Origin: Sphingomonadaceae bacterium
GTDB taxonomy: Bacteria > Pseudomonadota > Alphaproteobacteria > Sphingomonadales > Sphingomonadaceae
DNA length: 64,000 bases
Direction of reading: 5' to 3'
Assembly (NCBI GenBank): GCA_009926135.1
Contig: RFPL01000001.1
Coordinates: 124,001 to 188,000, forward strand
Position numbers and translations under genes: made by a program. The notes under the pieces are model-generated. The model saw only the letters and a list, made by a program, of their open reading frames with translations, was not told the DNA's origin and ran no database searches. The number at the start of each line of letters is the position of its first letter. Position 1 is the first letter of the stretch. Positions 24,898 through 33,564 of this stretch are shown here, piece after piece.

Positions 24898-26598
24898 TTA
24901 GCTTGCGCCGCCGGTCTTGCCGCGGAACTGGCCCGGACCGCGCGAACCACCCTGGCCCCCGCTGCGTCCGCCGTCGCGGCGATCGCCACCCGGGCGGCGA
25001 TCACCATGCGGAGCCGGACGACGTTCGCCCTGCGGTCCATCGCGGCGTTCGCCCTGGCGGATGGGGCGGCGATCACCGGTCGGTGCGGGGCGGCGCTCAC
25101 CCTGCGGGGCAGGGCGGCGTTCGCCTTCGGGACGCGCCGTTGGCATCACGCCGAACTGGCGTGCTTCACGCTCCTCAGCGGCCAGCGGGTTGAACACCGG
25201 ACCACGCTGTTCGCGCGGTGCCCATTCCTTGCGGACGTGCTCGTTGCGGTGGTGTTGGTCGCGGCTCTGCCCGTCGCGGCTCTGGCCGCCGGGGCTGCGG
25301 TTGTTGTTGCGACCGCCGCTGCGCTGGCCACCACGGCCCTGGCCGCCACGCGGCGGACCGCCGCGCCCGCGGGCATCGCGCTCGTCACGGCGGGCGTCCT
25401 GTTCGGCTTCAGCCGGCTTGCGGCTGGGCAGTGGCAAGCGGGCGGCTTCCTTCTGGAAGTCTTCCGGCAGTGGCAACGGCATCAGCTTGACGTCGGTCAG
25501 GCGTTCGATGTCCTTCAGGTAAGCCTTTTCGTCCGGCGCACAGAAGCTCTGCGCCACACCATCGGCCCCGGCACGCGCGGTGCGGCCGATGCGGTGGACA
25601 TACTGTTCGGGCACGTTCGGCAGTTCGAAGTTGAACACGTGGCTGACCCCGGTCACGTCGATCCCGCGCGCGGCGATGTCGGTCGCGACCAGCACGGGCG
25701 TGGTGCCCTTGCGGAAGGCCAGTAGCGCAGCGGTACGCTGGGCCTGGCTCTTGTTGCCGTGGATCGCCGCGGCATTGACGCCGGCAGTGGTCAGGTGGCG
25801 GACAACGCGGTCTGCACCATGCTTGGTGCGGGTAAACACCAGCGCGCGTTCGATCGAACCGTCGGCCAGACCAGCGCGCAGTCGCAGCGACAGCAGCGCC
25901 TGCTTTTCAGCCTGGTTGACGAAGGTGATGAACTGATCGACGCGTTCGGCCGTGGTCGCCTGCGGCGTTACCTCGACCCGCACCGGGTTCTGGATGAACT
26001 GCTTGCCAAGCTCGGCAATTGCCTTGGGCATGGTCGCGCTGAAGAACAGGCTCTGGCGCTCCTTGGGGAGCATATTGGCGACGCGCTTCAGCGGCACGAT
26101 GAAGCCCAGGTCCATCATCTGGTCGGCTTCGTCGAGGACGAAGATCTCGACATTGCGCAGTGTCAGCGCGCGCTGGTCGATCAGGTCGAGCAGGCGGCCT
26201 GGCGTGGCGACCAGGATGTCGCAGCCCGGGACGAGCGCACGGGCCTGCTTGCCGACGGGGATCCCGCCGAACACGCACTGTACGCTGAGGTTGAGGTACT
26301 TGGCATAGCCGCGCATGTTCTCGGCGATCTGGGCAGCCAGCTCGCGGGTGGGCGAGAGGACCAGCATCCGGCACGAGGCATTGCTGCGTGCCTTGGGGTT
26401 GGCAGCCAGGCGGTGCAGCGAAGGGAGCGAGAACGCGGCAGTCTTGCCGGTGCCGGTCTGGGCAATGCCCAAGAGGTCGCGGCCTTCGAGCAGCGCGGGA
26501 ATCGACTGGCGCTGAATTGGGGTAGGATCGGAATAGCCCTTGGTCTCAAGCGCACGGACAAGCGGCTCGGCCAGGCCAAGATCGGAAAAATAGGACAT
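24898..26598 (-). CDS. DEAD-box RNA helicase, RhlE type
   Basis: A 566-residue ATP-dependent RNA helicase. Motifs in order: Q motif (YSDPTPIQRQSIP), I (AQTGTGKT), Ia (PTRELA), Ib (TPGRLL), II (DEAD), III (SAT), IV-V (ATDIAARGID) and VI (HRIGRTARAG). The tail after about residue 370 is disordered and very rich in Arg, Gly and Pro, with octapeptide repeats, suited to RNA binding. RhlE-type helicases act in ribosome assembly and cold adaptation. A 5' region of 279 bp without genes precedes it, which may be a long leader. The symbol rhlE is likely but paralogues are common. Confidence 0.93.
   Translation of the reverse strand: MSYFSDLGLAEPLVRALETKGYSDPTPIQRQSIPALLEGRDLLGIAQTGTGKTAAFSLPSLHRLAANPKARSNASCRMLVLSPTRELAAQIAENMRGYAKYLNLSVQCVFGGIPVGKQARALVPGCDILVATPGRLLDLIDQRALTLRNVEIFVLDEADQMMDLGFIVPLKRVANMLPKERQSLFFSATMPKAIAELGKQFIQNPVRVEVTPQATTAERVDQFITFVNQAEKQALLSLRLRAGLADGSIERALVFTRTKHGADRVVRHLTTAGVNAAAIHGNKSQAQRTAALLAFRKGTTPVLVATDIAARGIDVTGVSHVFNFELPNVPEQYVHRIGRTARAGADGVAQSFCAPDEKAYLKDIERLTDVKLMPLPLPEDFQKEAARLPLPSRKPAEAEQDARRDERDARGRGGPPRGGQGRGGQRSGGRNNNRSPGGQSRDGQSRDQHHRNEHVRKEWAPREQRGPVFNPLAAEEREARQFGVMPTARPEGERRPAPQGERRPAPTGDRRPIRQGERRDGPQGERRPAPHGDRRPGGDRRDGGRSGGQGGSRGPGQFRGKTGGAS
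24964..25131 (-). repeat. Tandem GERRPAPx-type repeats in the helicase tail
   Basis: Within the helicase gene the codons for about seven imperfect octapeptides (GERRPAPQ, GERRPAPT, GDRRPIRQ, GERRDGPQ, GERRPAPH, GDRRPGG) make a tandem DNA repeat of about 24 bases. Such tracts vary in copy number between strains by slippage and encode an Arg-rich RNA-binding tail. Confidence 0.75.
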
Positions 26599-26877
26599 AA
26601 GAACTCTTCAAAATGAAGCGGCGCGCGGGCGACGTCATCGGCGCCCTCGCGAAGCAAGGTGTCGTTCGATGCGACCCTGCGTGAAAGAGGAAGCTTCAGC
26701 GAATGCGGCCATCGTACGTTCGGGCAAGTCTTCCGTTGAAACGGTGACCTCACGCTGCCGGAACTGCGGCGGATCAAGGTCCGCGCGCCGATTGCAACGC
26801 CGTCTCTACGCCGGGTTGCCGCAAAAAGCAAGAAAATTGCGCTGGCACGCAGCGGCGGGCTTTGGCAGGATGCCGCC

Positions 26878-28206
26878 ATGCTGACCCGTCACCTGCTCGC
26901 CCCCGCCGCGCTGATCGCCGCGATGCTCCTCCCAGCACCGGTCTTGGCCGCACCGCCCAGCAAGGCTGAGCAAGCGATGATCGCCACGGTCGATGCCGAG
27001 CAGGCCCGCCACCTCGCCCTGCTGGAAAAGCTGGTCAACCAGAACAGCGGCACCCGCAATCTGGCCGGGGTGAAGGCCGTCCATGATATGCTGGTGCCGG
27101 AATTCGCGGCGCTTGGCTTTACCGTGCGCTGGGTCGATCAGTCTGCAGTCGGCCGCGCCGGACACTTCATTGCCGAGCATCAGGGCAAGAAGGGGACCAA
27201 GCGGCTGTTGCTGATCGGCCACCTTGATACCGTGTTCGAGCTGGATCATCCTTTCCAGAAGTTCGAGCGGGTCAATGCTGACACGGTCCGCGGCCCCGGC
27301 GCCGCCGATGACAAGGGCGGCGTCATTGCCATGCTTGCCGCGCTGAGGGCGATGCACAAGGCTGGCACGCTCAAGGGTGCCAATATCGAGATCGTGCTGA
27401 CCGGCGACGAGGAAGAGGCCGGCCTGCCGCTTTCGATCGGCCGCGCCGACCTGATCGCGGCGGGCAAGCGCGCTGATGCCGCACTCGATTTCGAAGGGCT
27501 GAGCCAGGAAGACGGCAAGGACATGGGTTCGATTGCCCGGCGCTCCGCCGGGAACTGGAATGTGACCGTCACTGCGCGCAGCGGACATTCAAGCGGGATT
27601 TTTTCCGAACGCGCCGGCGAAGGGGCGATCTATCCGCTCGCCCAGATCCTCACCGCCTTTCGCAAGGAGCTGCCCGAGCCCAACCTTACCTTCAACGTCG
27701 GCATGATCGCGGGCGGGGCCAGTGCCTCGATTGCCGATAGCGGCGCCAATGCCGAGGCCACCGGCAAGTCCAACATCATCCCCGGCGTGGCCGTGGCGAT
27801 GGGCGATGTCCGCGCGCTGAGCCGCGAATCGATCGACCGGACGGTGGCGAAGATGCGTGAAATCGTCGCCCGTCCGTTCAACGGCGGTGAGGCCAGGCTG
27901 GTGTTTGAGGACAAGTATCCGCCCATGGCCCCGACCGCAGGCAACCGGGCGCTGCTCGACAAGCTCAATGGCGTCAACGCCACGCTCGGCCTGCCAGCGA
28001 TGGCGGCGCTCGATCCGCTGAAGCGCGGCGCGGGCGACGTCAGCTTCGTCGCTGCCGATGTCGACAGCCTGGTCGGCCTTGGCCCGGCCAGCGATGGTGA
28101 TCATACCGCCGCCGAGACGGTCGATGTCCCAAGCCTGTGGCGCCAGGCCAAGCGCGCGGCGCTGCTGATGACCCGGCTCTCGCGTGAGCCGGCGGCGGGG
28201 CGCTAG
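26878..28206 (+). CDS. M20-family metallopeptidase (glutamate carboxypeptidase-like), exported
   Basis: A 442-residue peptidase with signal peptide [20 protein letters not shown]. The co-catalytic zinc site is complete: His in [12 protein letters not shown], bridging Asp in [11 protein letters not shown], catalytic base and ligand in TGDEEEAG, and the later Asp and His ligands in DFEGLS and SDGDHTAAE. It has the lid/dimerisation domain ([17 protein letters not shown]...). This matches CPG2-type carboxypeptidases, which remove C-terminal Glu from folates and peptides. It is probably periplasmic; the natural substrate is uncertain. Confidence 0.9.
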   Translation: MLTRHLLAPAALIAAMLLPAPVLAAPPSKAEQAMIATVDAEQARHLALLEKLVNQNSGTRNLAGVKAVHDMLVPEFAALGFTVRWVDQSAVGRAGHFIAEHQGKKGTKRLLLIGHLDTVFELDHPFQKFERVNADTVRGPGAADDKGGVIAMLAALRAMHKAGTLKGANIEIVLTGDEEEAGLPLSIGRADLIAAGKRADAALDFEGLSQEDGKDMGSIARRSAGNWNVTVTARSGHSSGIFSERAGEGAIYPLAQILTAFRKELPEPNLTFNVGMIAGGASASIADSGANAEATGKSNIIPGVAVAMGDVRALSRESIDRTVAKMREIVARPFNGGEARLVFEDKYPPMAPTAGNRALLDKLNGVNATLGLPAMAALDPLKRGAGDVSFVAADVDSLVGLGPASDGDHTAAETVDVPSLWRQAKRAALLMTRLSREPAAGR

Positions 28207-28216
28207 GCCACGCGTG

Positions 28217-28378
28217 ATGCGCGGTCCGGAATCGCCTTGCAATGGCACTTGCCGGATCGACTATGCCTCTGGCTTCTGCCTGGGCTGCAAGCGCACGCTG
28301 AATGAAATTGCCGACTGGCCAATCCTGAAGGCGAAGGACAAGCACGCGATCCTGCGGCAATTGCCCTTGCGGCATTAG
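28217..28378 (+). CDS. DUF1289 domain protein
   Basis: A 53-residue protein with the DUF1289 cysteine pattern: SPCNGTC, then [14 protein letters not shown]. The four Cys probably bind a metal or Fe-S cluster. ATG 28217 was chosen; it lies 10 bp after the peptidase stop, and a GTG directly before it is also possible. The family is widespread in proteobacteria and of unknown function. It ends in a four-base overlap with the convergent mmcB gene. Confidence 0.85.
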   Translation: MRGPESPCNGTCRIDYASGFCLGCKRTLNEIADWPILKAKDKHAILRQLPLRH

Positions 28379-28863
28379 CTCCAGGCGGCGAGTCCCGGAT
28401 CGACGAAGCCCTGCTGGCGGCGCAGCGCGGCGCGAGCCAGACGCTCCACCTCGGCCTTGCGGCGCGCGGCGTTGAGCGGGACCGTCGGGGCCGGGCGGAG
28501 GATTTCCGCGTCATAGCCATCGGCCACGATCAGGCCGCAGCGGTCGGGGCGGAAAGCTTCGGTTTCCATGCAGGCGCGGTCGAGATGCGCGGCAAGGCCC
28601 CAATAGAACCGGTCGCAATGATCCAGGTAATCGGGCCACTTGGCATCGCCCAGCAGATCGGCCTTGCTGACCTTGATTTCCACGATCACCAGATGTCCCT
28701 TGGCGTCGATCCCCATCAGGTCCGCCCGACGATTGGAGCGCAGCGGCATTTCCGCCAGGCACCAGATGTCATTGCGGGCAAACAACCGGCAGATGCCGCG
28801 CGCAACGGCTTGGGCAGCCTTCAGTTCGGCATCGATGGCAGTGGGGATTGCAGCTCCGGTCAT
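28375..28863 (-). CDS. mmcB: MmcB-family DNA repair protein
   Basis: A 162-residue protein of the family first named in Caulobacter for SOS-induced mitomycin C resistance. The core has [56 protein letters not shown] in pieces: [30 protein letters not shown]. The D...EIK arrangement is that of the PD-(D/E)xK nuclease fold. A consensus alphaproteobacterial LexA box lies 14 bp upstream, supporting DNA-damage control. It likely acts on damaged or cross-linked DNA. Confidence 0.93.
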   Translation of the reverse strand: MTGAAIPTAIDAELKAAQAVARGICRLFARNDIWCLAEMPLRSNRRADLMGIDAKGHLVIVEIKVSKADLLGDAKWPDYLDHCDRFYWGLAAHLDRACMETEAFRPDRCGLIVADGYDAEILRPAPTVPLNAARRKAEVERLARAALRRQQGFVDPGLAAWS

Positions 28864-28876
28864 GACCGTAGCATAG

Positions 28877-28891
28877 GAACAGACCGGGAAC
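28877..28891 (-). promoter_or_regulatory. LexA (SOS) box of mmcB
   Basis: The minus strand reads GTTC-CCGGTCT-GTTC, an exact match to the alphaproteobacterial LexA operator GTTC-N7-GTTC. It lies 14 bp upstream of the mmcB ATG. The same gene is LexA-regulated in Caulobacter. Confidence 0.85.
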
Positions 28892-28901
28892 TATGCAAGC
28901 A

Positions 28902-29339
28902 TCAGGCGAAGCGGCGCGGCGGCGGAGTCTCTTCGGGAGGCGGGACCAGCGTCAGCAGCCCGGCGCGGGCGGCCTGGAATTCCTGCCACAGCGACAGGGC
29001 AGCCGTGGCCGGGCTCACGCCGCGGGCCTGGACTGCCAGCAGCGCGGCAATCCCCGGTTCCATGATCGCGGCCAGGTCGGCAATCCCCTGTTCCGCGAGG
29101 TTGCGGCGCCATCCGCCGACATCGCGCATGATCGCGGGGAAGTTGCGGATTTCGGCCTTCATCGGTTCGGCCGCCATGCCGGCCAGCATGGCCACCACGC
29201 CGGCCGCATCATGCAGAGCAGCCCACTTCATGCTCATCGTGCTGGCCGAAGCCTGGCCGAATTCGGCCCGGCCCGATCCTGGCAGCATACCCGGCGGCGG
29301 AGAGGCCGGAGGCGTAAAGATAGGCGGCTGTGCGTTCAT
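28902..29339 (-). CDS. Protein of unknown function upstream of mmcB
   Basis: A 145-residue protein. The first 30 residues are Pro-rich (FTPPASPPPGMLPG). The rest is predicted mostly helical and Ala/Leu rich: KWAALHDAAGVVAMLAGMA, KAEIRNFPAIMRDVGGWRRNLAEQGIADLAAIMEPGIAALLAVQARG. No signal peptide or catalytic motif is seen. Its stop is 38 bp from the mmcB start, and the LexA box sits in this gap, so mmcB can be transcribed separately. I do not recognise the family. Confidence 0.65.
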   Translation of the reverse strand: MNAQPPIFTPPASPPPGMLPGSGRAEFGQASASTMSMKWAALHDAAGVVAMLAGMAAEPMKAEIRNFPAIMRDVGGWRRNLAEQGIADLAAIMEPGIAALLAVQARGVSPATAALSLWQEFQAARAGLLTLVPPPEETPPPRRFA

Positions 29340-29457
29340 GGCACGCAGCCTTAGTTAAACTGCCTTGCCAAATCGCTAATTCGGCGGGCCGGGACTCTCC
29401 CGGCCAAAATGCGCTGGCGCAAGCCGGCTCGTGCTGCTAACCGCTCGCCCTGCTTTG

Positions 29458-29534
<77 letters not shown>

Positions 29535-29537
29535 AGG

Positions 29538-29574
29538 CAAGAGGCGGCTCCAGTTGGAGCCGCCTCTTGCGTTT
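29538..29574 (+). terminator. Terminator hairpin of tRNA-Arg
   Basis: CAAGAGGCGGCTCC (29538-29551) pairs perfectly over 14 bp with GGAGCCGCCTCTTG (29556-29569) around the loop AGTT. The T tract is short (CGTTT), but the stem is very stable and begins three bases after the tRNA CCA. Confidence 0.75.
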
Positions 29575-29616
29575 GAGGGCCGAAGGTCGGTTCAAGTTGC
29601 CGCGCAGAAGGTCCGC

Positions 29617-29826
29617 TCAATGCGCGGTTACAGGCACGGGCCGCGTTTCATGGGCCAGACGCTCATGGCTTGCTTCGATGAATGCGTGCAGCGCTTCGCC
29701 CGCAAGGTCGGCACAATGTGAAAATCCTGTGCGCAGCAGGGCCGCGATCGCGACCTCAAGCAGCGCTATGGTTCCCTCGGTCTCGCTTGAATTCGAATAG
29801 GCTACAATCTGTAGAGCTGACTTCAT
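29617..29826 (-). CDS. Small protein of unknown function
   Basis: A 69-residue candidate starting at ATG 29826, which has GAGGGA at good spacing; an ATG two codons earlier is too close to that site. The sequence MKSALQIVAYSNSSETEGTIALLEVAIAALLRTGFSHCADLAGEALHAFIE is amphipathic-helical with one Cys. The surrounding DNA is less GC-rich than average and no other gene fits here. It has no recognised family and could be spurious. Confidence 0.5.
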   Translation of the reverse strand: MKSALQIVAYSNSSETEGTIALLEVAIAALLRTGFSHCADLAGEALHAFIEASHERLAHETRPVPVTAH

Positions 29827-29980
29827 GATCATGGTCCCTCAATCGGAATGTTGAGTGACCCCCTTATTGCCGCTGCGGTTGCTAACCGAAGCCGGCCCGC
29901 GGGCAAATACGCGCTAATCCCTATTTGTAGGCTGAAATGCCTACGTAATCGCCGTGGCGCTCAGCGGCAGCCTGCACTGA

Positions 29981-30799
29981 TCAGCTGATCCCATCCCAAG
30001 TGAGCTTGCCGCCGAGCAGGACCATCAGGACATAGACCAGCGTGTAGAACCGGGCCGTGTTCATCCGGCGGATCAGGCGGACCGCACCGATGGTGCTGAT
30101 CACGGCCAGCGGCATCAGCAGCACGGCGGCGGTCAGGGTGTGGCGATTGAGCGAACCCAGCGCGATGTAGCTGGGCACTTTCATCCAGTTGACCGCCGCG
30201 AAGACGATCGAGCTTGTGCCGACATAGGTTTCGTGCGGCAAGCGGCGCGGAGTGACCCAGATCTGGAACGGCGGACCGCCGGCATGGGCGACCTGGCTGG
30301 TAAAGCCGACCCCGATTCCGAACAGGGTGCCAACCCAGCCTGGCGAATCCGATGGCGCGACGATCCGCCCGCCGCGCTCCAGCCACAGCCGGTAGAGGCC
30401 GAAAGTCAGGGTCAGCAGGCCCAGCACCAGGAGCAGCCGTTCCTCCGGAACCGACGCGGTAAGGGCCGTGCCGATGCCAACCCCGACCGCTGCCCCCGGC
30501 AGCATCCAGGCGACGATCCAGCCGCTCCAGCTGTGGCGGAACGACCAGACGCTGACGACGTCCTGGACCAGCAGCACCGGCAGCAGCACGGCGGCTGCCA
30601 CGGCAGGGGGCAAGGCCAGGGCGAGCAGCGGCGTGCCCAGCACCCCAAGCCCGGCAAAACCACCCTTGGCCAAGCCAAGAATGCAGACGGCAAGCACCGC
30701 AAGGGCAAGCGTGGCGGGATCGGCAAGCAGGTCCATTGCCGTCAGCCAGCATGGTTCGGCGGGCGGCGCAAGCAGGTCGGTCGGTTTCTCCGCCATCAC
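29981..30799 (-). CDS. TauE/SafE-family permease
   Basis: A 272-residue inner-membrane protein with about eight hydrophobic helices. The inverted-repeat family pattern is visible as GLAKGGFAGLGVLGTPLLALALPP near the start and IGVGFTSQVAHAGGPPFQIWVTPRRL in the second half. Members export sulfite, sulfoacetate or other small anions, or take them up. The context (dipeptidase divergent, tRNA behind) does not point to a substrate. An N-terminal extension of about 20 residues may be dispensable if translation starts at the internal ATG of MDLLADPATL. Confidence 0.88.
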   Translation of the reverse strand: MMAEKPTDLLAPPAEPCWLTAMDLLADPATLALAVLAVCILGLAKGGFAGLGVLGTPLLALALPPAVAAAVLLPVLLVQDVVSVWSFRHSWSGWIVAWMLPGAAVGVGIGTALTASVPEERLLLVLGLLTLTFGLYRLWLERGGRIVAPSDSPGWVGTLFGIGVGFTSQVAHAGGPPFQIWVTPRRLPHETYVGTSSIVFAAVNWMKVPSYIALGSLNRHTLTAAVLLMPLAVISTIGAVRLIRRMNTARFYTLVYVLMVLLGGKLTWDGIS

Positions 30800-30871
30800 G
30801 GGGCGAAGCCCTATCGACCTGCACCGGCGGCTTGGCTAGGCTGGCCGAAGAACGAACCCGACGGGAACACC

Positions 30872-32128
30872 ATGCGCCATCACCTTCTGCTCGCCGCCTC
30901 GCTCCTGCTCGCTTCCGGTCCGCTGGCTGCGCAAAATCCGGAGGCGGTTGCTGCGGCAGCGCTGAAGGCCGCGCCGGTGTGGGACGGACACAACGACGTG
31001 CCGGAACAGCTGCGCGACCGGCGCAAGAACGTGCTGGGCGATTTCAACTTTGCCGACACCAGCAACACCGCCGATCCGGCCCGGGACGTGGCGGCAATGC
31101 AGACCGATCTCAAGCGGCTGCGGGCGGGCAAGGTCGGCGCGCAGTTCTGGTCGGTCTATGTCTCGGCCAACCTGACCGACCAGCAGGCGGTCCAGGCCAC
31201 GCTGGAGCAGATCGACGTGACCAAGCGCCTGGTTGCCCGGAACGGCACCGCCATCCAGCTGTGCGAGACGTCTGACTGCGTGGCCAAGGCAATGAAGGCC
31301 GGCAAGATCGCCTCGCTGATGGGGATGGAGGGCGGCCATTCGATCGGCGGCAGCCTTGCCGTGCTGCGCCAGATGTATGAACTCGGCGCACGCTACATGA
31401 CGCTGACGCACTTCAAGAACACCGCCTGGGCCGATGCTGCCACTGATGCTCCTGCGCATGGCGGGCTGACTGACTTCGGCCGTGACGTGGTGCGTGAGAT
31501 GCAGCGGCTCGGCATGCTGGTCGATCTCAGCCATGTCAGCGAAGCGACGATGATGGACACGCTCGACACGGCAAAGGCCCCGGTGATTTTCAGCCACTCG
31601 AACGCGCTGGCGATCAACAGCCACCCGCGCAATGTTCCCGATACCGTGCTCGCCCGGCTGGCAGCCAATGGCGGGATCGTGATGGTCAATGCCTATCCAG
31701 CCTATGTGGTCGAAGCCACGCGCCAGTGGAACGTGACGAGGGCCACCGAAGAGGCGCGGCTCAAGGCGGTGCATATCGGCCAGCCCAAGCTGGCCGCCGA
31801 AGCGCTGGCCGCCTGGGTCAAGGCCAACCCGGCGCCGATCGGCTCGGTCAAGGACGTGGCTGACCATCTCGATCACATCAGGAAGATCGCCGGGGCCGGG
31901 TCGGTCGGGCTGGGCGGAGACTTTGACGGGATCGAAAACACCGTCGCCGGCATGGAGGACGTTTCGACCTATCCCGTCCTGTTCGTCGAACTCGCGCGCC
32001 GCGGCTGGAGCCAGGCCGAGCTGGAGGGCCTTGCCAGCCGCAACATGATGCGGGTGCTACGGGCCGCTGAAGCCTATGCCGCTGCCCATCGGGGCGACGC
32101 GCCGCTCGAGAATCCCGTCTCTTTCTAG
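30872..32128 (+). CDS. M19-family membrane dipeptidase, exported
   Basis: A 418-residue zinc dipeptidase. ATG 30872 gives the signal peptide RHHLLLAASLLLASGPLAAQ; the frame is open far upstream but that part is antisense to the TauE gene. Zinc-site motifs are WDGHNDVPEQLR (H-x-D), MGMEGGHSIGG with the bridging Glu, DLSHVSEATM and FSHSNA with the His ligands, and GGDFDGIEN. Renal-dipeptidase homologues cleave dipeptides, often with D-residues. A periplasmic role in cell-wall peptide or nutrient recycling is likely. Confidence 0.92.
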   Translation: MRHHLLLAASLLLASGPLAAQNPEAVAAAALKAAPVWDGHNDVPEQLRDRRKNVLGDFNFADTSNTADPARDVAAMQTDLKRLRAGKVGAQFWSVYVSANLTDQQAVQATLEQIDVTKRLVARNGTAIQLCETSDCVAKAMKAGKIASLMGMEGGHSIGGSLAVLRQMYELGARYMTLTHFKNTAWADAATDAPAHGGLTDFGRDVVREMQRLGMLVDLSHVSEATMMDTLDTAKAPVIFSHSNALAINSHPRNVPDTVLARLAANGGIVMVNAYPAYVVEATRQWNVTRATEEARLKAVHIGQPKLAAEALAAWVKANPAPIGSVKDVADHLDHIRKIAGAGSVGLGGDFDGIENTVAGMEDVSTYPVLFVELARRGWSQAELEGLASRNMMRVLRAAEAYAAAHRGDAPLENPVSF

Positions 32129-32571
32129 TGCGGGTCGATCCGGCCGATCATCCGGAAGAAGAAGGCCGTCGACCAACCCAGCAGGAAGATGCCGAGGACT
32201 GATTCGAAGGCCCCCAGCATCCGCCAGCTGGGCGCGATGTGGAGATCGTTGTAGCCCACGGTCGAATAGCTGATGGTCGAGAAATAGAGCGCCGGCTCCA
32301 GCTGCGGGATCGCGCCCAGCGCGATGTAGGCCAGCGCGAACAGCCAGATCTCGATCCCGTGCAGTGCCAGCATGGCGATCACCACGCCGAGGGTGAAGGC
32401 CGTGCCGCGCGGCGAGAGCGGATCGATCCGCTTGAGCCGTTCGATCGAGGTTTCGGTGCGCATGGCCCGGTTCAGCCCGAACAGGCCCAGGCCGTGGATC
32501 ACCACGCAGAATACCACCATGACCGATGAGACCGCGAACTGGAGCAGCAGGTTCTGGTCCAGCGCAGCCAT
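32125..32571 (-). CDS. Two-TM ion channel (K+ channel-like pore)
   Basis: A 148-residue protein starting at ATG 32571, 4 bp after the dapD stop. Hydrophobic segments lie at about 8-33, 58-88 and 113-140, with a pore loop between the last two. The selectivity-filter position reads YSTVGYNDLHIAP (TVGYND at 104-109), close to canonical TVGYGD but with Asn in place of the second Gly. An Ion_trans_2-type channel is the clear fold; altered ion selectivity is possible. There is no RCK or cyclic-nucleotide domain. Confidence 0.85.
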   Translation of the reverse strand: MAALDQNLLLQFAVSSVMVVFCVVIHGLGLFGLNRAMRTETSIERLKRIDPLSPRGTAFTLGVVIAMLALHGIEIWLFALAYIALGAIPQLEPALYFSTISYSTVGYNDLHIAPSWRMLGAFESVLGIFLLGWSTAFFFRMIGRIDPH

Positions 32572-32575
32572 CGGT

Positions 32576-33415
32576 TCAGTCGCGCAGCAGTTCGTTGATC
32601 GCTGTCTTGGCGCGGGTCTGGGCATCGACCGTTTTGACGATCACCGCGCAGTACAGCGACGGACCCGGGCTGCCATCGGGCAGGGGCTTCCCGGGCATCG
32701 AACCGGGCACGACCACGGCATAGGGCGGAACGCGCCCGATATGGACTTCGCCGGTGCTGCGATCGACGATCTTCGTCGATGCGCCGATGAACACGCCCAT
32801 CGACAACACCGCGCCTTCGCAGATCCGCACGCCTTCGACCACTTCGCTGCGCGCGCCGATGAAGCAGTTGTCCTCGATCACCACGGGTCCGGCCTGAAGC
32901 GGTTCAAGCACGCCGCCGATTCCAACCCCGCCCGAAAGATGCACGTTCTTGCCGATCTGGGCGCAGGAACCGACCGTCGCCCAGGTATCGACCATCGTGC
33001 CATCGCCGACATGGGCGCCGATGTTAACGAAGCTGGGCATCAGCACCACGCCCTTGCCGATATGCGCGCCGCGCCGGACCACGGCACCGGGCACAACCCT
33101 GAAGCCTGCTTCGCGAAAGCGATTCTCGCCCCAGCCAGCGAATTTGGATGGTACCTTATCGAACGCAGGCGCGCCGGCGGCACCGTTCGGCACGATGACA
33201 TTGTCATTCAGCCGGAAGCTCAGCAGCACGGCCTTCTTGAGCCACTGGTTGACTTGCCAGCCACCCTGCCCGTCGGGTTCGGCGACCCGGGCCTGGCCAT
33301 TGTCGAGCAGTTCCAGTGCTGCCTCAACCACTTCGCGCACGTCACTGCTGCTGGGGGTGACAGTATCGCGCCGCTCCCAGGCGGCTTCGATGGCACTGGC
33401 TAGATCTGCAGTCAT
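32576..33415 (-). CDS. dapD: 2,3,4,5-tetrahydropyridine-2,6-dicarboxylate N-succinyltransferase
   Basis: Transfers succinyl from succinyl-CoA to tetrahydrodipicolinate in lysine and meso-diaminopimelate synthesis. The 279 residues are the usual length. The central left-handed beta-helix shows hexapeptide repeats: [22 protein letters not shown] in part, [39 protein letters not shown] in part, and [16 protein letters not shown]. The family signature FNDNVIVP appears as [12 protein letters not shown]. The other succinylase-branch genes are elsewhere. The two-TM channel gene follows directly. Confidence 0.96.
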   Translation of the reverse strand: MTADLASAIEAAWERRDTVTPSSSDVREVVEAALELLDNGQARVAEPDGQGGWQVNQWLKKAVLLSFRLNDNVIVPNGAAGAPAFDKVPSKFAGWGENRFREAGFRVVPGAVVRRGAHIGKGVVLMPSFVNIGAHVGDGTMVDTWATVGSCAQIGKNVHLSGGVGIGGVLEPLQAGPVVIEDNCFIGARSEVVEGVRICEGAVLSMGVFIGASTKIVDRSTGEVHIGRVPPYAVVVPGSMPGKPLPDGSPGPSLYCAVIVKTVDAQTRAKTAINELLRD

Positions 33416-33564
33416 CAGGCTTGCTCCACGGGTTGGCGGCAGTCACAAAGCGCCTAGCGGCGCTATTCCTGTGCGGCAAGCACGCTACACCCTTGGGGAC
33501 ACGGAAATTCCGCGTTAAGGGTAGCCGTGACAGGGAGGTGCGGATCTACGGAGTGCAAGGTCGC

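Noticed and set aside
24859..25725. A 288-codon frame antisense to the RhlE-type helicase
   Set aside because: Ala/Thr-rich low-complexity translation opposite the Arg/Gly-rich helicase tail; no start signal or domain.
30140..30871. N-terminal extension of the M19 dipeptidase frame
   Set aside because: The extra 244 codons are antisense to the TauE/SafE gene, and a good signal peptide starts at 30872.
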